From NCBI GenBank assembly GCA_027297435.1, contig JAPUIA010000189.1, positions 1 through 52,351 of the forward strand: DNA of 52,351 bases. Reading direction: 5' to 3'. The stretch's first letter is position 1, and every line of letters begins with the position of its first letter. The notes below the pieces were generated by a model, which was not told the origin of the DNA, did not search any database, and was given only the letters and a program-made list of their open reading frames with translations. Made by a program: the position numbers and the translations under genes. Shown piece by piece: positions 33,702-44,052 of this stretch. Source of the stretch: Gammaproteobacteria bacterium (GTDB lineage: Bacteria; Pseudomonadota; Gammaproteobacteria; Pseudomonadales; Azotimanducaceae).

Positions 33702-33717
33702 GCTCTGGCATAATCTG
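33702..33717 (+). promoter_or_regulatory. Possible extended -10 promoter for pckA
   Basis: CTCTGGCATAAT, with TG one base before a near-consensus CATAAT, lies about 30 bases upstream of the pckA ATG in the 176-base gap after hslR. A good -35 at the right distance is not evident. A GGGGGGG run shortly before the ATG provides the ribosome-binding site. Confidence 0.3.
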
Positions 33718-33743
33718 CTGACCTGAGGGGGGGTTCTAATGCT

Positions 33744-35309
33744 ATGGCCGTCGATATCGATACCACTGCTAAATCGGACACCTACATAGACCTATCCGCC
33801 GCCAAGCTTGCCGAGCTTGCCGTGATTCGCGGTGAGGGCCAGTTTGCGAGCAACGGCGCCATCGTCGTCGAAACCGGGCACCGCACAGGCCGTTCACCGA
33901 AGGACCGCTTCATCGTCGATGAGCCATCGACGTCCGAAGCCATCGACTGGGGCGCGATCAACCAACCGATCGCACCGGCGGTGTTCGATGCACTATGGAA
34001 TCGGGTCCAGAGACATCTGGAGCACACCGAGATTTTTGTCTCTCACCTGCATGTGGCGGCAGATCCGGAGCATTACCTGCCCATAGAGGTCACCACCGAA
34101 TACGCCTGGCATACCTTGTTCGGCAAGGCGCTGTTTATCTCCCCCGATCACTACAACCCGCACAACAAGGAGGTCTGGCAGGTCGTCAACGCGCCGGTGT
34201 TCACTTGTGATCCCGACCGGGACGGCACGGCCAGCGACGGGGCCGTGATAATCAACTTCGCCCAACGCAAAGTGTTACTCGCCGGTATGCGCTATGCGGG
34301 CGAGATGAAGAAATCCATGTTCGGCGTGTTGAACTTTTTGCTACCCGAGAAAGACGTGTTGCCGATGCACTGCTCGGCAAACCTCGGCAAGGACAACGAC
34401 GTGTCCCTATTCTTCGGACTTTCCGGCACCGGCAAGACCACCTTGTCGGCAGATCCGAGTCGGTTTCTCATCGGCGACGACGAGCACGGATGGGGGAAGG
34501 GTACGGTTTTCAACTTCGAAGGCGGCTGTTACGCCAAGTGCATCGATCTCAGCCGCGAGAACGAGCCGGTCATCTACGATGCCATCTCGTTCGGTGCGAT
34601 CGTCGAGAACGTGGTCATAGACCCGGAGACGCGCGAGCCGGACTACACGGACAGCCGGCTTACCGAAAATACGCGAGCCTGTTATCCCCGCTCGAACATC
34701 GAACTGAAGGTGCCCGACAATCGAGCGGGCGAACCCAACAACGTGATTTTCCTGACCTGCGACGTCAGCGGTGTGTTGCCTCCGGTTTCGATACTCTCGA
34801 AAGAGGCCGCGGCGTATCACTTCCTTTCGGGCTACACGGCCGCGGTCGGTTCCACTGTCGTGGGCTCTACCGAAGCCTATGAGGCAACCTTTTCCACCTG
34901 CTTTGGGGCCGCGTTTTTCCCCAGACCCGCAAGCGTTTACGCACGACTGCTGATACGCCGAATCGAGGACTTCAATTCTAAGGTCTACCTCGTCAACACC
35001 GGCTGGACAGGCGGCGGTTATGGTGTCGGTGAACGTTTCAAGATTCCGGTCACGCGGGCGCTCATCGCCGCGATTCAAAACGGTGACCTGGACGAGGCCG
35101 AAACCGAGCACCTGGACGGGTTCAACATCGACATCCCGACAGCAGTGCCGGGGATTGACGGGCCACTGCTGAACCCGCGCAACACCTGGTCGGACAAGGC
35201 CGCCTACGACTTGGCAGCGCGTAATCTGATTGGCAAATTCATCGAGAACTTCAAAAAGTTCGACGTTGACCGGGCCATCGTCGACGCGGGTCCTTCGGAA
35301 GATTTCTAA
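33744..35309 (+). CDS. pckA: Phosphoenolpyruvate carboxykinase (ATP)
   Basis: 521 residues, the standard size for the ATP-dependent enzyme that converts oxaloacetate to PEP in gluconeogenesis. Visible motifs are the kinase loop GLSGTGKTT (225-233), the metal and substrate site [11 protein letters not shown] and the early RSPKDRF that contacts oxaloacetate. The gene starts with ATG at 33744. Gluconeogenesis fits growth on fatty acids and propionate suggested by neighbouring genes. gshA follows only 9 bases later, so the two could share a transcript. Confidence 0.95.
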   Translation: MAVDIDTTAKSDTYIDLSAAKLAELAVIRGEGQFASNGAIVVETGHRTGRSPKDRFIVDEPSTSEAIDWGAINQPIAPAVFDALWNRVQRHLEHTEIFVSHLHVAADPEHYLPIEVTTEYAWHTLFGKALFISPDHYNPHNKEVWQVVNAPVFTCDPDRDGTASDGAVIINFAQRKVLLAGMRYAGEMKKSMFGVLNFLLPEKDVLPMHCSANLGKDNDVSLFFGLSGTGKTTLSADPSRFLIGDDEHGWGKGTVFNFEGGCYAKCIDLSRENEPVIYDAISFGAIVENVVIDPETREPDYTDSRLTENTRACYPRSNIELKVPDNRAGEPNNVIFLTCDVSGVLPPVSILSKEAAAYHFLSGYTAAVGSTVVGSTEAYEATFSTCFGAAFFPRPASVYARLLIRRIEDFNSKVYLVNTGWTGGGYGVGERFKIPVTRALIAAIQNGDLDEAETEHLDGFNIDIPTAVPGIDGPLLNPRNTWSDKAAYDLAARNLIGKFIENFKKFDVDRAIVDAGPSEDF

Positions 35310-35318
35310 CCGCTGTCC

Positions 35319-36875
35319 GTGGCCCTAAACTTAAGCATCCCTGACGCTACGCTCGCTGCGTTTCGCGACGATTGCGCAGAGCTCAAAGGTATCCGGCGCG
35401 GCATCGAGAAGGAAAGTCTGCGAGTTGGCGTCGACGGCGCGCTCTCGAGTCAACCTCATCCGTTGGACCTTGGCTCTCCGTTAACCCATCCGCACATCAC
35501 GACGGATTTTTCCGAAGCGCAGCTAGAGCTCATCACCGACGTGCAATCGACCCCAGAGGCCTGCGTTCGCCAGCTGGACGACATTCATCGATTCGTCTAT
35601 CGGAGCCTCGGCACGGAGCTGCTATGGACCGCTTCGATGCCCTGCATACTGGGCGACGACGCGACCATTCCCGTCGGTCAGTACGGCGTCTCGAACATCG
35701 CGCGAGCAAAAACCGTCTACCGGCTGGGCCTCGGCTACCGCTATGGGCGCCTCATGCAAACCATTTCGGGCATCCACTACAACTTCTCGTTGCCCGAGGC
35801 CTTCTGGTCGCACTTCGCCGATGTACTGGGCGTTCAACCGACCCAAGATTTCATCACCGACCGTTACTTTGGCTTGATACGCAACTTCCGCCGCCATAGC
35901 TGGCTGTTGATCTACCTGTTTGGTGCATCACCGGCCATTTGCCGGTCCTTTGCCAAAGGCTTCGAGCACGGTCTACAGGGCTTCGATGAAGGCTCCCTGT
36001 ACCTCCCCTTTGCCACGGCGCTGCGCATGGGGCGCCTCGGCTATCAAAGCGACGCACAGAGCGATCTGCACATTTCCTACAACAGCTTGGATTCTTATGC
36101 AGCGACCATGCACCAAGCCTTGACCCAATCCTTTGCTCCCTACGAAGCCATTGGCGTCAAGGTCGACGGTGAATACCGCCAGCTGAACACGGCGCTGTTG
36201 CAAATCGAAAACGAATTTTACGGCACGATCCGACCAAAACGGCCCATACAGCCAAGCGAACGACCCCTGACCGCGCTCAAGCGTCGCGGCGTGGAATACG
36301 TCGAGGTGCGCTGTCTCGACATCAATCCGTTTTTGCGAGTCGGCATCGACGAACATCAAATGCGTTTCTTGGATACCTTCCTGCTGTTTTGTCTGCTCGC
36401 CGAAAGCCCAGACGACAGCCAGACGCAATCGCTGGCAACGCGGGCCAACCAGCTCATCATCGTCGAACGGGGCCGTGAACCAGGGCTTGAACTCGGTGAG
36501 ACCACGCGCGAGGTTTGGGCCGCGGCGATCTTGAACCAGTGCCAAGCCGTGGCCGAACTACTGGACTGTGCACACGGTGGCGAACTCTACGGTTACGCGC
36601 TCGAACAACAGCGCGCACGCGTCGACAACCCGGACCTCACGCCTTCGGCTCGAATTCTGGCAACCATGGCAAGTCAAAAAATTCCTTTCTTCCGCTTCGC
36701 GATGAACCAATCCATCGCGCATAAAGGTTATTTTGGGGATCACCCACTGGCACGACGCGAACTCGCCGAACACCAAGCGCGGTCCGCTCGCTCCTTGATC
36801 GATCAGCAGGCCATCGAAGCGAGCGATACGGTGGATTTCGATACGTTCCTGGAAAGTTATCTAAGCGTGCCGTGA
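35319..36875 (+). CDS. gshA: Glutamate-cysteine ligase
   Basis: 518 residues of the gammaproteobacterial GshA family, catalysing the first, ATP-dependent step of glutathione synthesis. The N-terminal GIEKESLRV holds metal-binding Glu residues; TDFSEAQLELIT and SGIHYNFSLPEAFW are family landmarks. The start is GTG at 35319. Its stop overlaps the GTG start of acpH (GTGA). gshB is not in the window. Confidence 0.94.
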   Translation: MALNLSIPDATLAAFRDDCAELKGIRRGIEKESLRVGVDGALSSQPHPLDLGSPLTHPHITTDFSEAQLELITDVQSTPEACVRQLDDIHRFVYRSLGTELLWTASMPCILGDDATIPVGQYGVSNIARAKTVYRLGLGYRYGRLMQTISGIHYNFSLPEAFWSHFADVLGVQPTQDFITDRYFGLIRNFRRHSWLLIYLFGASPAICRSFAKGFEHGLQGFDEGSLYLPFATALRMGRLGYQSDAQSDLHISYNSLDSYAATMHQALTQSFAPYEAIGVKVDGEYRQLNTALLQIENEFYGTIRPKRPIQPSERPLTALKRRGVEYVEVRCLDINPFLRVGIDEHQMRFLDTFLLFCLLAESPDDSQTQSLATRANQLIIVERGREPGLELGETTREVWAAAILNQCQAVAELLDCAHGGELYGYALEQQRARVDNPDLTPSARILATMASQKIPFFRFAMNQSIAHKGYFGDHPLARRELAEHQARSARSLIDQQAIEASDTVDFDTFLESYLSVP

Positions 36876-37507
36876 ACTTCCTGGCGCACTGTCTGCTCGC
36901 GGCCCAAGCCAAACCCGAGGACGAGGCACTGACGGAGGATCTCATCGCCGGGGCCGTGCTCGGCGATTTCGTCAAGGGCGCGGTGCCTTCCGGTTGGCCA
37001 ATTACGCTGCAGACCGGGGTGCGCTTGCACCGCCGCATCGACGCCCACAGCAATCAGATGCAGGGTATACGCACCAGCTGCAACCGATTTCCCAAAACGC
37101 TTCGACGTTTCGCGCCAATCTTTGTGGACGTCATCGCCGACCATTGCCTCGCGCTGGCTTGGACCGGGCACCACCATCGAGCGCTTACGGAGTTTAGCGA
37201 ACGCTGCTATCGCGTGATTTCAGCGCACGCGCATCGGGTGGATGAACGCCAGCAACGCTACATCGATTGGATGATCGAAGACGACCTATTGGCCAACTAC
37301 ACCTCCTTTGACGTCATGCAACGAGGTCTGTACTCGATCACGCGGCGTCTGCGCCGTGAGGAGCTGAACGGCCAGCTGGCCGACTTCGTGCGCTCCAGCC
37401 TGCCGGCGCTTCAGGCCGATTTTCTAGAGTACTTCCCCGATCTGGTGAGCCACGCGCAAACTTGGGTGGCGCGCGAAAGTCGACCGTCCGTGCAAGAGGA
37501 CGGTTGA
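36872..37507 (+). CDS. acpH: Acyl carrier protein phosphodiesterase
   Basis: 211 residues of the AcpH/YajB family, which removes the phosphopantetheine arm from acyl carrier protein. The start MNFLAHCLLA and the early GAVLGDFVKG with Asp, then LHRRIDAHSN and DVIADHCLA with His/Asp pairs, match the HD-like metal-site pattern of the family. The length is close to the enterobacterial protein. GTG start, coupled to the gshA stop. Confidence 0.9.
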   Translation: MNFLAHCLLAAQAKPEDEALTEDLIAGAVLGDFVKGAVPSGWPITLQTGVRLHRRIDAHSNQMQGIRTSCNRFPKTLRRFAPIFVDVIADHCLALAWTGHHHRALTEFSERCYRVISAHAHRVDERQQRYIDWMIEDDLLANYTSFDVMQRGLYSITRRLRREELNGQLADFVRSSLPALQADFLEYFPDLVSHAQTWVARESRPSVQEDG

Positions 37508-37564
37508 CGCATGCAGCAAGGCCAGTAACCTTAACGGTTTTGCCGAAACGGCCGGAATCGGAGC

Positions 37565-38569
37565 ATGAGAGCAGTACTTTGCAAACACTATGGGCCGCCG
37601 GAAGAACTCGTGCTCGAAGAGGTTCCAGAACCACAAGTCGGGCCGGACGACGTGCTGGTCGACGTCGCCGCCTCGGCGCTGAACTTCCCCGATGTGCTCA
37701 TGATCGCTGGCAAGTACCAAACCCAGCCGCCACTGCCGTTCTCGCCCGGGGGGGAACTCGCCGGCACGGTCAGCGCCGTCGGCGCCAACGTGACAAATTT
37801 TGTCGCAGGGGATCGGGTGTTTGGTGGTATCGGTCACGGCGGGTTCGCTGAACGCGCCGCGGTACCACAGAGTAGTCTCCGCAACATGCCTGACAGCATG
37901 GGTTTCGAGCAGGCCTCTGCCATCTCCACGACCTATGGCACCGCCTACTACGCGTTGAAGCAACGCGCCACTCTCAAGGCCCAGGAGACGCTGCTGGTGT
38001 TGGGTGCGGCAGGGGGTGTCGGTATCGCTGCGGTGGAACTCGGCAAAGCCCTAGGCGCCCGGGTGATCGCCGCGGCCAGTTGCGCGGACAAACTTGCTGC
38101 TGCCAAGGCTGCCGGAGCGGACGAACTCATCGATTACAGCGACGGCCAGTTCAAGGACGAGGTCAAGGCGCTGACCGACGGTCGGGGTGCCGACGTCATC
38201 TACGATCCGGTCGGCGGCGACTTCTTCGACCAGTGCATGCGCTGCATCAACTGGTACGGACGCGTTTTGGTCATCGGCTTCGCGTCGGGCGACATCCCCA
38301 AAGTACCGATCAATTTGATCCTCTTAAAAAGCTGTCAGGTTGTGGGTGTGTTCTACGGCGCCTGGTCGGCACGTTGGCCGGAACAAAATACCGCTAACTT
38401 TGCGGAGATCCTCACCCTCTACGAGCAAGGCGTAATCGACCCGCTCATAGGCCGTATCTTTCCCCTCGAGGATTACGCCGAAGCCATGCGTTGCTTATCC
38501 GGGCGTCGCGCGATCGGTAAAATTGTCGTCAACGTACAAGGACCCTATGATCGACCGAATCACGAGTGA
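37565..38569 (+). CDS. MDR-family quinone/enoyl reductase (zinc-independent)
   Basis: 334 residues of a medium-chain dehydrogenase/reductase. The N-terminal GroES-like domain has ASALNFPDVLMIAGKYQ and PFSPGGELAGTV; the NADPH-binding motif is GAAGGVGIAAVELGKALGA; and YDPVGGDFFDQC follows. It lacks the catalytic zinc Cys/His set, so it is most like NADPH:quinone oxidoreductases and acyl-CoA/enoyl reductases. The true acceptor is unknown. Its 3' end overlaps the dsbB start by 23 bases. Confidence 0.88.
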   Translation: MRAVLCKHYGPPEELVLEEVPEPQVGPDDVLVDVAASALNFPDVLMIAGKYQTQPPLPFSPGGELAGTVSAVGANVTNFVAGDRVFGGIGHGGFAERAAVPQSSLRNMPDSMGFEQASAISTTYGTAYYALKQRATLKAQETLLVLGAAGGVGIAAVELGKALGARVIAAASCADKLAAAKAAGADELIDYSDGQFKDEVKALTDGRGADVIYDPVGGDFFDQCMRCINWYGRVLVIGFASGDIPKVPINLILLKSCQVVGVFYGAWSARWPEQNTANFAEILTLYEQGVIDPLIGRIFPLEDYAEAMRCLSGRRAIGKIVVNVQGPYDRPNHE

Positions 38570-39029
38570 AAGCTGCGCGCTACTCATCATACTCGCCACG
38601 GGCGCACTGTTATTTGCTGCGCAAATCATGGAGCACCAATTTGACATGGCACCGTGCCCGTTGTGCCTCATGCAACGTATCTGGTTTTTCTTCGCCGGAT
38701 TCATCGCTTATGTCGGCTTGATACACAAGCCGCGCTGGGGCATCTACCCGTTATTGACGATGCTTGCCAGCTTCGTGGGCGGTGGCTTCGCCATTCGGCA
38801 ACTGTGGCTGCAAAGCTTGCCCGCCGATCAAGTGCCCGCGTGTGGCCCCGGCCTCGAGTATCTGCTCGAGGTATTGCCCCTTACCGAGGTGCTGAAAGCC
38901 ATGACCTCGGGCACCGGCGATTGTGCCGAGGTTGCCTGGTCATTCGGTTTGACCATTCCGGGCTGGGCGCTCGTGGGATTCATCGGCATCGCGGTGGCGG
39001 CCGTTCTGCAGTGGCGGGCCAAGAGCTGA
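38547..39029 (+). CDS. dsbB: Disulfide bond formation protein DsbB
   Basis: 160 residues with four membrane helices. The quinone-side cysteine pair is Cys37/Cys40 (PCPLC) and the DsbA-side pair is Cys99/Cys126 in the periplasmic loop, with a flanking ACGPG and GDCAE. DsbB reoxidises DsbA and passes electrons to quinone. I chose the ATG at 38547, which gives MIDRITSES directly before helix 1. The gene overlaps the preceding reductase gene. Confidence 0.92.
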   Translation: MIDRITSESCALLIILATGALLFAAQIMEHQFDMAPCPLCLMQRIWFFFAGFIAYVGLIHKPRWGIYPLLTMLASFVGGGFAIRQLWLQSLPADQVPACGPGLEYLLEVLPLTEVLKAMTSGTGDCAEVAWSFGLTIPGWALVGFIGIAVAAVLQWRAKS

Positions 39030-39064
39030 GGGGTCTGGTGTCCCGATAAAAGCCAGTGTTATAG

Positions 39065-39084
39065 TTGTCCACAGGTTGCCCACA
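39065..39084 (+). promoter_or_regulatory. Two adjacent DnaA-box-like nonamers
   Basis: TTGTCCACA (39065-39073) and TTGCCCACA (39076-39084) sit in tandem two bases apart. Each departs slightly from the DnaA consensus TTATNCACA. They lie between dsbB and the orphan parA-like gene. Whether DnaA binds is unknown; two such words could be chance. Confidence 0.3.
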
Positions 39085-39213
39085 AGAAGGCAGCCAAGGG
39101 AAGGACTGAGATCCAGCACGGAAGAATTGGCCTCAAGGCATCGATCGTTAGGCGGTGCCAACACAAGAGCTCTGGATCGAATTGCCCGTGGAACTCGGGG
39201 AAAGGGCCGAAAC

Positions 39214-39969
39214 ATGGAGCCACAAGCTCGCCGCATATTGGTGATCAACGGGAAGGGCGGTTGCGGTAAAACAACGATCGCAACCAACTTGGCTGTCGCC
39301 TATGCCGCCAAGGGCATGGAGGTAGCCCTCGTCGACAATGACCCACAGGCGTCCAGCACCTATTGGGGTGAGCAGCGCGCTAGCGACTTGCCTCCCGTAC
39401 ACGTGGTACGAGCCCACGAGCGCTCCAACATGTATCAAACCCAGACCTACCATAACCGCGTGGCGCCCGAGACGGAGCGCATTATCGTCGACGGTCACTC
39501 GAGCGCCCGCGATCGCGATCTCGAAGACCTCTTGAAGCAAGCCGACGTCATACTGGTGCCGCTGCTACCGTCATCCATCGACATTCGAGCGGGTGGTCTT
39601 TTCATCGCCAACCTGCTGACGCATCGTGCCTTCCGCTCGGCACCACGCCCCGTTGGCGTCATTGCCAACCGTGTGCAACCCAACACCGACACCCACGCGA
39701 AGCTGATGCATTTTCTGGGCTGCCTCGACGTACCGGCGGTCGCCACCTTCCGAGACAGCCCCATCTACAGCGACGCCATCGAAGTCGGACAAGGCATCGT
39801 CGATATGCGCGACTGTCGCGCCGCGCGCAAGGAAACGGTGGCCTGGCGGGCGCTGGTCGATTGGATCGAAGATCAACCACCCAGCATTTGTAATACCTCG
39901 CAGTCGCTTCGACAACGCCCGAAAGCCGCCGGACGCCACCGCAGCAACAAAAATTCCGCCAGCGCCTAA
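39214..39969 (+). CDS. Orphan ParA/MinD-family ATPase
   Basis: 251 residues. The deviant Walker A box GKGGCGKTT (13-21) with its signature Lys14, the LVDNDPQASSTYW strand and IIVDGHSSARDRDLEDLL define a ParA-type P-loop ATPase that dimerises on ATP and positions DNA or protein cargo. The C-terminus carries a short basic tail (KAAGRHRSNKN). No ParB or cargo gene is adjacent, so its cargo is unknown. I chose the ATG at 39214; the frame upstream to 39076 does not look like protein. In the catalytic strand DGHSS replaces the usual D-x-P/AG sequence. Confidence 0.85.
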   Translation: MEPQARRILVINGKGGCGKTTIATNLAVAYAAKGMEVALVDNDPQASSTYWGEQRASDLPPVHVVRAHERSNMYQTQTYHNRVAPETERIIVDGHSSARDRDLEDLLKQADVILVPLLPSSIDIRAGGLFIANLLTHRAFRSAPRPVGVIANRVQPNTDTHAKLMHFLGCLDVPAVATFRDSPIYSDAIEVGQGIVDMRDCRAARKETVAWRALVDWIEDQPPSICNTSQSLRQRPKAAGRHRSNKNSASA

Positions 39970-40001
39970 AGGGCACCTCTAGGGGCTCCGAAACACAGCC
40001 C

Positions 40002-41867
<1,866 letters not shown>

Positions 41868-41879
41868 TCGGGTTCGAAC

Positions 41880-42857
41880 TTAATCGTCGTCCACGATCAC
41901 TTCGATTTCACCGTTGCCGTCCTTCTCGATGCGAATGACCCTGACATGGTCGCCGTGCGGGAGCCCACCGAACATGAAGCTACGCGGCGCCACCGTGACG
42001 TTGCGCTTGCGTTGCTGACGCATGATCTGGGCGTCGATATCGCTCTTCGCTCGAGCGATCGTCCGGCGTGCGTCTCGGGCAGACTCCGGTGCTTCGCCGT
42101 CAAGCTCCAATATAACGTCGCCACTCTTCAGCTCACTGTCCTCAGGAGCCTCCAACACCAAGACACCTTCATCGACGCCAAAGTACTCGCCGAGATCTCC
42201 ATTCATATCGGTCAACAAGGGGCCTTTACCGCTCAATACGCGTTGACGCAGCATGCCGATATCGCCCCAATTGAAATCGAAGTCGAAGGCGTTACCGAAG
42301 CTGGAGAAACTATCGTCGAGAATATAAGCAATGTGATCGGAACGCGTCTGCGTGATCACCACGGCGTCATGCAACTCGCCATTCCGTTCGTATTGCAACG
42401 CCACGGATTCACCCGGCTCGACCGACTTCATGAACTTCGATAGCGCTTCGTAGCCATCATCGTCGTCGAGGCGCACATCGCCGACGACGAGCAACTTGTC
42501 GCCAGACTTGAGACCGGCATCGGCCGCACCGCTGCCCGGTGTGACGCCCACCAGCGCAACGCCGTCCGCAGAGTCGCCGCCGCCCAGCAGCACACCCAGC
42601 ATGGCGCGTTTGGTGAAGAAGGCACTGGCTTGGCCATAGGCTTGGCGGCTCGTCTCAAAGGTTCTCTCGTGCAGCTCCGCAAGCCGCCGAGCCGCTTGGT
42701 CGAGCTGCTTGCGGGCCTCTTCAAGCCGCGCTTCGAGCTCTTCGTTGTAGTAGTCGCTCTCCGACCTACCTTCGCCGGCCGACACCAAACCCGTTGCAAA
42801 GGTCAGTAGAAGTGCGCCTAAGAGGGTTCTCGCTAGTTTGGGATACCTCATTTTCAT
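41880..42857 (-). CDS. Secreted PDZ-domain protein
   Basis: 325 residues. A signal peptide (about 1-27, ending LVSAG) is followed by a coiled coil (EARLEEARKQLDQAARRLAELH) and a PDZ domain (LGVLLGGGD through GVTPGSGAADAGLKSGDKLLVVG, interrupted). A second PDZ-like part follows, ending in LKSGDVILELDG, with a very acidic tail. It lacks a protease catalytic triad. It is the third gene of an ECF sigma/anti-sigma operon, so it may sense or handle misfolded envelope proteins, as PDZ modules do in the RseP/DegS pathway; that role is inferred. Confidence 0.85.
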   Translation of the reverse strand: MKMRYPKLARTLLGALLLTFATGLVSAGEGRSESDYYNEELEARLEEARKQLDQAARRLAELHERTFETSRQAYGQASAFFTKRAMLGVLLGGGDSADGVALVGVTPGSGAADAGLKSGDKLLVVGDVRLDDDDGYEALSKFMKSVEPGESVALQYERNGELHDAVVITQTRSDHIAYILDDSFSSFGNAFDFDFNWGDIGMLRQRVLSGKGPLLTDMNGDLGEYFGVDEGVLVLEAPEDSELKSGDVILELDGEAPESARDARRTIARAKSDIDAQIMRQQRKRNVTVAPRSFMFGGLPHGDHVRVIRIEKDGNGEIEVIVDDD

Positions 42858-42860
42858 CTC

Positions 42861-43454
42861 CTAAAATACCGCTGGTCGCAGCGCTTGTCCGCGCTGCACT
42901 GCGTGTAGGTTTTCCAACAACTCGACGCGCGTTCGCCACAACTTGGCCTGGCGAGTCGGGTCGATCGACTCTTGTTCATAAAGCCTCAACAGCTCTGAAT
43001 CGACATCGGCAATGCGGTACGCGAGCGCCTGTTGGCTTGGCGTACCGACGCCGAATCCAACCGGCAGCACAACCTCGCTTTCCAGCTGCTGGGAACGGCT
43101 CATCAACGCCGAAAGACCGTTGCCGGACGCATTGAAGCCGTTTTCCGGCCCGTCGAACGGGTTCATGACTACGATCCCCAGCGTCGTGGCCAAAAACACG
43201 GCGGCCGCCGTTGCGAGTGGGAACGGCATCCACCGCTTCTTTACCCCGCTACGCGTTCGTCGTATGGCACGCCATACTTCCGGCGGCGGCTCGATGCCCG
43301 GCAACTCGCGCATGTCGTGTTTGATGGCACGCAGCTGATTCAGCGTCTCACGTGCCTCCGCGCTCGCTGCGATCTCGTCGGCTAGCTCGAGATCGAGTGG
43401 CTCGCCGTCACGATGTGCAAGCAGGTCGGATATGGCTAACGGTGGCTTTTTCAT
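42861..43454 (-). CDS. Putative anti-sigma factor, single-pass membrane protein
   Basis: 197 residues: a cytoplasmic N-terminal half with LISDLLAHRDGEPL-like sequence (AISDLLAHRDGEPLDLE), one membrane helix (about 83-103, PLATAAAVFLATTLGIVV) and a periplasmic C-terminal half. The layout is that of ECF anti-sigma factors. GGAGGA precedes the ATG at 43454. It overlaps the sigma gene by 47 bases and is followed by the PDZ gene 3 bases on. There is no HxxxCxxC zinc motif. Confidence 0.75.
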   Translation of the reverse strand: MKKPPLAISDLLAHRDGEPLDLELADEIAASAEARETLNQLRAIKHDMRELPGIEPPPEVWRAIRRTRSGVKKRWMPFPLATAAAVFLATTLGIVVMNPFDGPENGFNASGNGLSALMSRSQQLESEVVLPVGFGVGTPSQQALAYRIADVDSELLRLYEQESIDPTRQAKLWRTRVELLENLHAVQRGQALRPAVF

Positions 43455-43992
43455 AGCTTCCTCCAAACTCCCCGAGCAGCTTTGCATAGCCCCGGGCGAG
43501 CTGGGATTTTGAGTAACTGGGTTTGTGGCCGGTTAGGCTGGCTATTTCTTTGTGGGTGTAACCTTCCACGTCGTGCAACCACACGACCAAGCGTGTTTCC
43601 GGACCGAGACTCGCCAGCGCGCGCTCGACATCGGACAGACCCTCCATGCGTTGGCTGCTGCTGACATGGTCCTCGGCTTCTTCGACGAACGTGGAAGTAC
43701 GCCGTTTGTGCCAGGGCGAGCGCAACCGCATCAAACAATGGTTGACCGCGACTTTACGCAACCAACCGACAACCGCTTCCGCCGACCGTAGCTTACCCGC
43801 CTGCTCGAGGAGCTCGACGAACGTATCCTGCAAGACTTCCTGCGCTAAACCGCGATCCTGCAGAATCCTTTGGGCGAGGCCCAAAATAGCCGGGGCCAAC
43901 AACCGGTATGCGTCGGCCTGCGCAGTTCTATCCCCGCGTTGCAATCCCATCGTGGTTTGCGGGTCGAGTTCGATGTCGGCAAAGGCGGCCAT
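43408..43992 (-). CDS. ECF-type RNA polymerase sigma factor
   Basis: 194 residues. Region 2 is represented by LAPAILGLAQRIL, AQEVLQDTFVELLEQ and VVGWLRKVAVNHCL; region 4 by YTHKEIASLTGHKPSYSKSQLARGYAKL. It is distinct from the sigma factor at 19.8 kb. Its 3' end overlaps the anti-sigma gene, and a secreted PDZ protein gene follows, so the set probably forms an envelope-stress response. ATG at 43992. Confidence 0.85.
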   Translation of the reverse strand: MAAFADIELDPQTTMGLQRGDRTAQADAYRLLAPAILGLAQRILQDRGLAQEVLQDTFVELLEQAGKLRSAEAVVGWLRKVAVNHCLMRLRSPWHKRRTSTFVEEAEDHVSSSQRMEGLSDVERALASLGPETRLVVWLHDVEGYTHKEIASLTGHKPSYSKSQLARGYAKLLGEFGGSYEKATVSHIRPACTS

Positions 43993-44032
43993 ATGTCTAT
44001 AGATGCATCAGCGCACAAAAGGGTCGCAAGCA

Positions 44033-44052
44033 AAGACAAAAAAAGTTGTCTT
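44033..44052 (-). terminator. Weak hairpin at the end of the luciferase-like gene
   Basis: AAGACAA (44033-44039) and TTGTCTT (44046-44052) pair across a 6-base centre that reads as T-rich on the minus strand. The hairpin starts at the gene's stop codon. No T-run follows it, so at best it is a weak terminator or processing site before the sigma gene. Confidence 0.3.
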
